From Clostridiisalibacter paucivorans DSM 22131 (GTDB lineage Bacteria; Bacillota; Clostridia; Tissierellales; Clostridiisalibacteraceae), in the NCBI RefSeq assembly GCF_000620125.1, contig NZ_JHVL01000037.1, positions 1 to 37,306 on the forward strand: a stretch of DNA of 37,306 nt, read 5' to 3'. The notes below the pieces were generated by a model. That model searched no databases and was not told the DNA's origin. It was given only the letters and a program-made list of their open reading frames with translations. This document shows positions 30,925 to 37,306 of the stretch, in pieces. A program made the position numbers and the translations under genes. The stretch's first letter is position 1, and each line of letters opens with the position of its first letter.

Positions 30925-32583
30925 GTGAATAGACTAATTAAAATAAGTATTAGTACTTTATTGATAGTGATGATGTTATTGAGTATGGTTCCATTAGCAT
31001 TGGCAACAAGCACAACTGAGCTTTCTGATGCTGTTACAGATACTGCAAAGTATATGTATAAGACAGTAAAGTCTCCACAAGTGGGTTCTATTGGCGGCGA
31101 ATGGGCGGTATTGGGTCTTGCAAGAAGTGGATATGAAGTACCTGATGAATATTATCAAAAATACTATGAGACTGTAGAGGATTATGTAAGGGCCTGTAAA
31201 GGTGTTTTGCATGAGAAGAAGTATACAGAATATTCTAGGTTGATAGTTGCACTTACATCCATAGGTAAAGATCCTTCACATGTAGCAGGATACAACCTTT
31301 TAACACCCCTTGGAGATTATGAAAAAACCATCTGGCAAGGGATGAATGGTCCTATTTGGGCACTTATTGCCTTAGATAGTGGAAACTATCCTATGCCACA
31401 AAATCCAGACGCTAAAATACAAGCAACTAGAGATATGTATATTAATAGAATTTTAGAGTCTCAGCTATCCGATGGTGGATGGTCACTTTTTGGAGGAACA
31501 AAAGCAGAAACTCCAGGGCATAGTGTTTCTGATCCTGATATCACAGGTATGGCCCTTCAGGCATTGGCAAAATATCAAGATAGACCAGAGGTAAAAAAGG
31601 CTAGTGAAGAAGCACTTGCATGTATGTCTAAGATGCAAAATAGCAAAGGGGGCTTTTCCAGTTGGGGTACAGCTAATTCTGAAAGTTGTGTGCAGATGAT
31701 TGTGGCTTTGTCCGAGTTAGGAATTCCTCTAGATGATGAGCGTTTTATAAAAAATGATAGAACAATGTTAGACAACCTAATGACTTTTTATATTAAAGGC
31801 AAAGGTTTTCTCCATACTCAAAGCGGAAGCGGTTCTAATCAAATGGCATCAGAACAAGGCTTTTATGGGCTTATTGCGGCTCAGAGAGCATTAAATGGTG
31901 AAAGTAGTCTTTATCGTATGGATGATGCGCTGAATATTGGAGAAAAAGATAGTAAGACCGTTAGCTTTGGACTTGTGGGTAAACATCCAGATGTAAATAC
32001 TCCAAAGGTAATAAAGACGGGAAAAACCTTTAGTGATATACAGGCACATGATGATCAGCCTGCCATTGAAGCCCTTGCATCAAGGGGAATTATCAATGGA
32101 AAGTCTAATGATAGATTTGATCCCAATGGGGAGATGACAAGGGGAGAGTTTGCCACCATTGTAGTTAAGGCCCTGGGACTTGTTCCGAAAGCAAATAATA
32201 ATTTTGCTGATATAAAAGGTAGTGATTGGTATTCAGACTTTGTAGGCACAGCAAATACCTATGGCATTGTTTCTGGTAAAGGGGATGGTACTTTCGATCC
32301 AAATAGTACAATTACCCGTGAAGAAGCAGCAACAATGGTTGCAAAAGCAGCAAAACTTTGTGGGATGAATACAGAGTATAATACTATGTCAACAAGAGAT
32401 GTCCTTGCTCAGTTTCCAGACTATATAAAATCCAGTGATTGGGCAATGAGTTCCCTTGCTTTTTGTTATGATAAAGAAATTCTAGATCCATCTGATATGA
32501 AGATATTACCTAAAGAATCCATAAAACGTTGTGAGATTGCACAGATGCTGTTTAATATGCTAGGTAGTTCTAAACTCCTTTAA
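30925..32583 (+). CDS. Exported alpha/alpha-barrel (transcobalamin barrel-like) protein with SLH domains
   Basis: 552 residues from the GTG at 30925 with GAGGGGG upstream. A signal peptide (1-28, hydrophobic core LLIVMMLLSMVPLALA) is followed by a prenyltransferase/squalene-cyclase-like alpha/alpha barrel (about 30-340) with repeat blocks SQLSDGGWSLFGG (179-191) and MQNSKGGFSSWG (237-248). Then come SLH repeats at about 369-420 and 427-480 (NGKSNDRFDPNGEMTRGEFA, GKGDGTFDPNSTITREEAA) and a degenerate third (495-548). SLH repeats bind cell-wall polymers. The same barrel fold forms the N-terminal domain of animal transcobalamin. With the B12 riboswitch, a corrinoid-binding surface protein is the best reading; binding is inferred. 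Confidence 0.85.
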   Translation: MNRLIKISISTLLIVMMLLSMVPLALATSTTELSDAVTDTAKYMYKTVKSPQVGSIGGEWAVLGLARSGYEVPDEYYQKYYETVEDYVRACKGVLHEKKYTEYSRLIVALTSIGKDPSHVAGYNLLTPLGDYEKTIWQGMNGPIWALIALDSGNYPMPQNPDAKIQATRDMYINRILESQLSDGGWSLFGGTKAETPGHSVSDPDITGMALQALAKYQDRPEVKKASEEALACMSKMQNSKGGFSSWGTANSESCVQMIVALSELGIPLDDERFIKNDRTMLDNLMTFYIKGKGFLHTQSGSGSNQMASEQGFYGLIAAQRALNGESSLYRMDDALNIGEKDSKTVSFGLVGKHPDVNTPKVIKTGKTFSDIQAHDDQPAIEALASRGIINGKSNDRFDPNGEMTRGEFATIVVKALGLVPKANNNFADIKGSDWYSDFVGTANTYGIVSGKGDGTFDPNSTITREEAATMVAKAAKLCGMNTEYNTMSTRDVLAQFPDYIKSSDWAMSSLAFCYDKEILDPSDMKILPKESIKRCEIAQMLFNMLGSSKLL

Positions 32584-32596
32584 GGAGGTAATTCAA

Positions 32597-33364
32597 ATGA
32601 AATTAAGTAAAAATAAAATTATTGTTGGCATTGTAATATTAGCTGTACTTGCAATAACCTTTTGGTGGGGAGGAAATGCACCGGGATTACAGGGGTGGAA
32701 TATTGAGGGTTTAAAAACTCGCCCTGGTGGTATTGATGATAAGCTGACTGCAGAAGAAAAGATGGAACTTGCTAAGGAGTTGGCGGGGGAGTCCTCGCCG
32801 GGAGTGGAAAAAGGTGATGAAGATTACTCTTCAGTCAAGGGAATGCAAATTGATCAAAGTACAGGAAAGGATAAATACCTTACAGATCCCGTACCTGAAG
32901 GAAAGCCTGTACCCATAGAACCCCAAAATGTGGAAATTACCGACAATGAACTTACATGCACCTTGTCAGTACGGTGTGACACAATTTTAGATAATATAGA
33001 TTGGCTTGACCCAGAAAAGATTGAACTTGTACCAGAGGATGGAGTAATCTTTAAAAAACAGACAGTTACCTTTTATGAGGGGGAAAGTGTGTTCAATTTA
33101 CTCCTTCGTGAAATGAAGCAAAATCAAATCCACATGGAGTTTGTGAATACTCCCATGTATAATAGTGCCTATATTGAAGGCATAAATAACCTTTATGAGT
33201 TTGATTGTGGCGAGCTATCCGGTTGGATGTATAAAGTAAATGGATGGTTTCCTAACTATGGTTGTAGCCGTTATCAATTAAAAGAAGGGGATGTTGTGGA
33301 ATGGGTATATACCTGTAATTTAGGTATAGATGTAGATGGCTATTCTGCACTGGGAGATGACTAA
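32597..33364 (+). CDS. DUF4430 (transcobalamin beta-domain-like) membrane-anchored protein
   Basis: 255 residues with AAGGAGG before the ATG. A single hydrophobic stretch (8-24, IIVGIVILAVLAITFWW) anchors or exports it, with no lipobox cysteine. A charged linker (40-110) leads to a beta region, and the DUF4430 domain at about 155-242 holds VTFYEGESVFNLLLREM, CGELSGWMYKVNGWFPN and YQLKEGDVVEWVYTC. This domain equals the C-terminal beta domain of transcobalamin and intrinsic factor, which closes over the corrinoid. Two cysteine pairs (121/127, 204/223) may form disulfides. It follows the barrel protein by 13 bases and overlaps ecfT by one base. Confidence 0.88.
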   Translation: MKLSKNKIIVGIVILAVLAITFWWGGNAPGLQGWNIEGLKTRPGGIDDKLTAEEKMELAKELAGESSPGVEKGDEDYSSVKGMQIDQSTGKDKYLTDPVPEGKPVPIEPQNVEITDNELTCTLSVRCDTILDNIDWLDPEKIELVPEDGVIFKKQTVTFYEGESVFNLLLREMKQNQIHMEFVNTPMYNSAYIEGINNLYEFDCGELSGWMYKVNGWFPNYGCSRYQLKEGDVVEWVYTCNLGIDVDGYSALGDD

Positions 33365-34254
33365 TGAATAGTGCCTTTGCAGGATACCATCCAACTATAA
33401 ACTTTCTATACTTTACTTTGGTATTCTTGTGTTCCATGTTTTTTATGCATCCCGTTAGCCTTTTTATTTCCTTTGTTTGCGCATTTTCTTATTCTGTGGT
33501 ACTTCGGAGAAAAAGAGCAGTAAAGTTTAATATATTATATTTATTACCTATGATGCTTATGGCTGCACTTATAAATCCTGCTTTTAACCATGAGGGTGCT
33601 ACCATACTTGCATATTTAGATAGTGGGAATCCCCTTACATTGGAATCCATTACCTACGGCATCGCAGCGGCAGTAATGCTTGCTTCTGTGGTATCGTGGT
33701 TTTCCTGTTACAATGTAATTATGACCTCGGATAAGTTTATATATTTATTTGGCAGTGTAATTCCTGCGTTGTCCCTTATTTTATCTATGGCCCTTCGCTT
33801 TGTCCCGAAATTTAAGGCTCACATTAAGATTGTTTCTAATGCACAAAAATGTGTGGGACGAGATGTATCAAACGGAAGTATTTTACAAAGGGCAAAGAAT
33901 GGTATTAAAATTTTATCTATTATGATTACGTGGGCGTTGGAAAATGCCATTGAAACAGCGGATTCTATGAAGACTCGTGGTTATGGACTTTCTGGCCGTA
34001 CAGCTTTTTCTATCTATCGCTTTGATAGGAGAGATAAAAAAGCCCTTTTAGTAATAGGAGGTACAGGAGCATATGTACTTTTAGGTGCTTTTTTTGGAGG
34101 GATGTATTTCCGCTATTTTCCCAGTATGAAAAGCGTATCTCTTACTCCCTTTTCCACAAGTGTATTTGCAGCCTATTTCATATTAAGTATTTCACCTATA
34201 GTTATAGAAAGATGGGAGGATAGAAAATGGAAGGAATTACAGTCAAAGATTTAA
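33364..34254 (+). CDS. ECF transporter transmembrane component EcfT (CbiQ family)
   Basis: 296 residues. The ATG overlaps the previous stop (TAATG). Membrane helices are seen near 12-35, 57-75, 92-112, 125-150, 223-245 and 260-280. The coupling helix segment MITWALENAIETADSMKTRGYGLSG contains the family's A-x-x-x-RGYG signature, which contacts the ATPases. It joins the substrate-binding S component to the two EcfA domains in the next protein. Cobalamin as substrate is inferred from the riboswitch and neighbours. The stop lies 28 bases inside the next gene. Confidence 0.92.
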   Translation: MNSAFAGYHPTINFLYFTLVFLCSMFFMHPVSLFISFVCAFSYSVVLRRKRAVKFNILYLLPMMLMAALINPAFNHEGATILAYLDSGNPLTLESITYGIAAAVMLASVVSWFSCYNVIMTSDKFIYLFGSVIPALSLILSMALRFVPKFKAHIKIVSNAQKCVGRDVSNGSILQRAKNGIKILSIMITWALENAIETADSMKTRGYGLSGRTAFSIYRFDRRDKKALLVIGGTGAYVLLGAFFGGMYFRYFPSMKSVSLTPFSTSVFAAYFILSISPIVIERWEDRKWKELQSKI

Positions 34255-36887
34255 CTTTTACCTACCCTAAACAAAGAAATGCTGCACTTAAAAGTATTTT
34301 TCTTTCAGTAAATCAGGGAGAATTTGTAACATTGTGTGGGAAGTCAGGTTGTGGGAAATCTACTTTGCTTCGACATTTTCGTTCTACCCTTATGCCCCAT
34401 GGCAAAAGAGAGGGAGCAGTTTACTTTGGCAATAAACAGATAGATCAATTAAGCCAGAGAGAACAAACAGAAAAAATTGGCTTTGTTCATCAATCTCCTG
34501 ATAATCAGATAGTAACAGATAAGGTATGGCATGAACTTGCCTTTGGTCTTGAGAGTCTTGGCTATAGTACCTCTGAAATTAGAGGTAGGGTATCGGAAAT
34601 GGCATCATTTTTTGGGATACAGACTTGGTTTCACAAAAAGGTAACGGAACTTTCAGGGGGACAAAAACAATTACTCAATCTAGCTTCTATTATGGCGATG
34701 CAACCCTCTGTGCTGGTTTTAGATGAGCCTACCAGTCAACTTGATCCTATTGCAGCAACAGATTTTTTAGAAACTATAAAGAAGATAAATCGTGAGTTAG
34801 GCACTACTATTATTCTTGTAGAACATCGTTTAGAAGATGCAATGCCCCTCTCTGATCGTGTTATTGTTATGGATAATGGGGATATTATTGTGGATGATAC
34901 CCCAAGTATGGTGGGAGAAAAGCTAAAAGAATTTAACCATGATATGTTTGTGGCCATGCCTACACCTATGCGTATCTATGGAAAAGTAGACAATGATTTA
35001 ACTTGTCCCATTACTGTCCGTGATGGACGGCACTGGATTACTGAATTTGCAAAGAATAGACCTCTTAATAAAGATGCTATTCCAAAGGATTGTAAGACTG
35101 ATTTATCTAACCCTATAATTGAAATGGACGAAGTTTGGTTTCGATATGAAAGGGAGTTGCCAGATGTAGTCAAGGGTCTGTCTATTACTATTAATAAAGG
35201 GGAATTGTTTGCCATAGTAGGGGGGAATGGCACGGGAAAAACTACAAGTCTGTCCATTATGAGTGGAATACTTAAGCCCTATCGTGGAACTGTAAATATA
35301 AATGGAAATTTGGGTGCCCTTCCACAGAATCCCCAGGCATTGTTTGTAAAGAAAACTGTAGAACTTGATTTATACGAGATGTTTTCTGGAAGAAAAATTC
35401 CTAGAGATGAACAAGAAAGACGTATTATGGCAGTATCAGAACTTTGTGAGCTTACAGATTTACTTCATATGCATCCCTATGATTTGTCGGGAGGAGAACA
35501 GCAGAGGGCAGCCCTTGCAAAGGTATTGTTAATGACCCCGAAAATTCTTCTATTGGACGAACCTACTAAGGGACTTGATGGACATTTCAAAGAAAAACTA
35601 GGGGATATATTAAGAAGACTACAAAAAGATGGTGTTACCATTATTATGGTGTCTCATGATATTGAGTTTTGTGCAAGTTATGCTACCCGTTGTGCCATGT
35701 TTTTTGATGGAAACATTACAAGTATTGGTACACCAAGAACATTTTTTGGAGGTAAGAACTTCTATACTACTGCTACAAATCGGATGGCAAGAACGGTGTT
35801 ACCAGAGGCAATTATTCCTGAAGATGTTATTCTCGCTTGTGGCGGTAAGATACAATCTAAAAAACATTTATCAAAAGAATATGATGAAGATGGCTTGTTT
35901 TCTGAGACAAATATAAAAAAAATAGACAATAATGATAAAGTAAGTCCAAAGAGTTCTTATAGCTCACATTTTTGCTTTACACCTGTACGTATTTCTATAT
36001 CTGTTTTATGTCTTTTGGCATTTATTTTAACTACTGTGTTTTTGTGGGGAAAATATACGGATTGGAGAGATTATATTGTACAGCTTATCCTTGTATTGGA
36101 ACTTGCAGTAGGTCTTGCTGTTATTATGCCAGGGAAAGATTTAGATATGCCTGATTTCTCAGTACAGGTACCCAAGGAAAAACGGATATTGTCTAAAAGA
36201 ACCATTGTGGCCATGGCTACGGTACTTCTTGCTGCACCTTTGACCATATATATTGGTGTGTATTTTTTAGGAGATAAAAAATACTATTTTATAAGTCTAT
36301 TGATAATATTAGAAACTATCTTGCCTTTTGCCTTTATATTTGAGAGTAGAAAACCCCAGGCAAGGGAGCTTGTCATCATAGCTGTGCTTTGTGCTATTGG
36401 TGTGGCTGGGAGAGCTGCTTTTTTTATGCTTCCTCAATTTAAACCTGTGGTGGCTGTGGTGATTATATCGGGGGTATGTTTTGGTGGTGAAACTGGCTTT
36501 TTGGTAGGTGCCGTTACTGCATTTACCTCAAATATGCTCTTTGGACAAGGTACATGGACCCCATGGCAGATGTTTGCTTTTGGTATTACAGGTTTTATTG
36601 CAGGTATATTGTTTCGAAAGGGATTCCTTAGGAAAAAACGAAGTTCTCTTTGCATTTTTGGTGCACTGACTACATTTTTTATATGTGGATTTGTTTTGGA
36701 TACGGGGGCAGCACTAATGTGGCAAGCGAATCCTACATTAGAAAGTATGATTACCTATTATTTGATGGGCATCCCCTTTAATATAATTCATGCTGCGGCT
36801 ACAACTTTTTTCCTTTGGTTTGGTGCAGAACCTATGATTGAAAAACTTGATCGCATTAAAATTAAGTATGGGCTTGTGGAAATTTAA
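34227..36887 (+). CDS. EcfA-EcfA-S fusion: two ATPase domains plus ECF S component
   Basis: 886 residues with GGGAGG before the ATG. ATPase 1 (1-245): GKSGCGKST (38-46), LSGGQKQLL (142-150), VLVLDEPTSQLD (162-173), VEHR. ATPase 2 (296-505): GGNGTGKTT (332-340), LSGGEQQRAALAK (420-432), LLLDEPTKGLD (441-451), VSHD. A charged linker (515-582) precedes four membrane helices (585-605, 617-634, 658-680, 687-705). The S component (713-870) then follows, with GRAAFFMLPQFKPVVAVVIISG, GETGFLVGAVTAFTSNMLFGQGTWTPWQM and FNIIHAAATTFFLW. Separate subunits in most ECF systems are thus joined in one chain. It should import cobalamin or a precursor with the upstream EcfT and capture proteins. Confidence 0.92.
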   Translation: MEGITVKDLTFTYPKQRNAALKSIFLSVNQGEFVTLCGKSGCGKSTLLRHFRSTLMPHGKREGAVYFGNKQIDQLSQREQTEKIGFVHQSPDNQIVTDKVWHELAFGLESLGYSTSEIRGRVSEMASFFGIQTWFHKKVTELSGGQKQLLNLASIMAMQPSVLVLDEPTSQLDPIAATDFLETIKKINRELGTTIILVEHRLEDAMPLSDRVIVMDNGDIIVDDTPSMVGEKLKEFNHDMFVAMPTPMRIYGKVDNDLTCPITVRDGRHWITEFAKNRPLNKDAIPKDCKTDLSNPIIEMDEVWFRYERELPDVVKGLSITINKGELFAIVGGNGTGKTTSLSIMSGILKPYRGTVNINGNLGALPQNPQALFVKKTVELDLYEMFSGRKIPRDEQERRIMAVSELCELTDLLHMHPYDLSGGEQQRAALAKVLLMTPKILLLDEPTKGLDGHFKEKLGDILRRLQKDGVTIIMVSHDIEFCASYATRCAMFFDGNITSIGTPRTFFGGKNFYTTATNRMARTVLPEAIIPEDVILACGGKIQSKKHLSKEYDEDGLFSETNIKKIDNNDKVSPKSSYSSHFCFTPVRISISVLCLLAFILTTVFLWGKYTDWRDYIVQLILVLELAVGLAVIMPGKDLDMPDFSVQVPKEKRILSKRTIVAMATVLLAAPLTIYIGVYFLGDKKYYFISLLIILETILPFAFIFESRKPQARELVIIAVLCAIGVAGRAAFFMLPQFKPVVAVVIISGVCFGGETGFLVGAVTAFTSNMLFGQGTWTPWQMFAFGITGFIAGILFRKGFLRKKRSSLCIFGALTTFFICGFVLDTGAALMWQANPTLESMITYYLMGIPFNIIHAAATTFFLWFGAEPMIEKLDRIKIKYGLVEI

Positions 36888-36910
36888 TAAATATAGTTTT
36901 AAGGAAAAAA

Positions 36911-36968
36911 TTTAGAATCCATAGGATTTCCACCATCAACTACTAACTACGGACTATGAATTATTAAT
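36911..36968. repeat. Dispersed palindromic repeat, copy 7 (inverted relative to copy 1)
   Basis: AGAATCCATAGGATTTCCACCATCAACTACTAACTACGGACTATGAA is the reverse complement of the core and one arm of copy 1. It lies just after the cobalamin operon. Confidence 0.8.
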
Positions 36969-37013
36969 TTTATCTTAGAGTATAATTTTAGTAGGCAAAA
37001 AGGACAAAAAATA

Positions 37014-37040
37014 AAAAAGATGCCTTAAGGCATCTTTCAT
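37014..37040. terminator. Terminator-like perfect hairpin before the transposase
   Basis: AAAGATGCC and GGCATCTTT (37016-37037) pair around TTAA, with an A run on the left. It could end the cobalamin operon transcript on one strand or shield the insertion element from outside transcription. Confidence 0.65.
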
Positions 37041-37100
37041 ATACATGCATCATCCAATATAATAGTATCTGCGAAGAAAACTAGAAAGTTAGGTGATTAC

Positions 37101-37306
37101 ATGTATAAGATAAGTTTAAAGGAAATGGATATAAATTTCAAGGATTTAGAGAAAAGGATTTATGAATTTGTTTGCCGTCAGGCATGTGAAATAATCACAG
37201 AGCTACTTAATCAACTAGATGATGAGCTAATGAAAGAAAGAGATAAGAAGATATATAGAAATAAAGGTTTCAAGAAAACATGTATCAAGACAGTAATGGG
37301 TGAGAT
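37101..37306 (+). mobile_element. ISLre2-family transposase, N-terminal part (cut by window edge)
   Basis: An open frame from ATG 37101 (preceded by TTAGGTGATTAC) runs off the right edge after 68 codons: MYKISLKEMDINFKDLEKRIYEF, then MKERDKKIYRNKGFKKTCIKTVMGE. This is the conserved start of ISLre2/UPF0236 transposases, including the basic YRNKGFKKTCIKTVMGE block. The element's left terminal repeat should lie within the preceding 150 bases, but I cannot point to it without the right end. Confidence 0.85.

Noticed and set aside
1-37306. CRISPR array, prophage or integrative element
   Set aside because: No regularly spaced identical repeats, no phage structural genes and no integrase were found; the repeats seen are dispersed single units.

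Overview
The window is AT-rich, uses mostly AGA/AGG for arginine, has strong AGGAGG-type ribosome binding sites and carries many intrinsic terminators. It encodes oxygen-sensitive pyruvate formate-lyase with its radical activase, a sporulation-type YtaF membrane protein, YtrA/GntR and BlaI/M56 regulators, SLH-domain proteins and ECF transporters. Together these point to a low-GC, anaerobic, probably spore-forming Firmicute of the Clostridia/Tissierellia kind. I cannot name the species. It looks like ordinary chromosome with mobile-element edges: a TnpB 3' remnant at the left end and the start of an ISLre2-type transposase at the right end.

Layout. 1-2.2 kb: TnpB tail, then an ECF sigma factor with its DUF4367-type membrane partner. 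2.2-2.9 kb: a DIP1984-family protein followed by a striking tRNA-like RNA. 3.0-4.9 kb: self-regulated YtrA repressor plus a two-gene ABC transporter. 5.1-8.3 kb: NhaC antiporter with a hairpin over its ribosome binding site, then YtaF and a Ca2+/Na+ exchanger on the minus strand. 8.4-10.5 kb: a Qnr-like pentapeptide protein, a CatB-type acetyltransferase and a GNAT enzyme. 10.6-15 kb: an FAD oxidoreductase, a gene-poor stretch holding a small bounded transcription unit, a methyltransferase-like protein and an amidohydrolase. 15.1-18.9 kb: Uup-like ABC-F protein, AEC transporter, exonuclease III. 18.9-20.5 kb: a PII-like protein with a CPA2 antiporter (minus strand). 20.5-23.9 kb: a ZTP (pfl-motif) riboswitch controlling pflB-pflA. 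24-30.5 kb: two MATE pumps, a BlaI/M56-M23 sensor pair, a MarR-DUF2798 pair, and a BmrR-like MerR regulator facing a 19-bp-spacer promoter. 30.5-36.9 kb: a cobalamin riboswitch and a four-gene corrinoid uptake operon.

The most interesting system is the cobalamin operon. It encodes, as two separate exported proteins, the two domains that make up animal transcobalamin/intrinsic factor (an alpha/alpha barrel and a DUF4430 beta domain). The barrel protein carries SLH repeats for cell-wall attachment. They are followed by EcfT and an 886-residue EcfA-EcfA-S fusion, so wall capture, hand-over and membrane import could be made from one B12-controlled transcript. Its codon use differs from the neighbours and suggests transfer.

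Two further points stand out. First, the DIP1984 gene is paired with an RNA that has a perfect T-arm but an abnormal middle. Second, a dispersed palindromic repeat (arms like AGTTAGTAGTTCGTAG, core GGAAATCCTATGGATTTC) occurs at least seven times between genes and several times supplies a terminator or even a stop codon.
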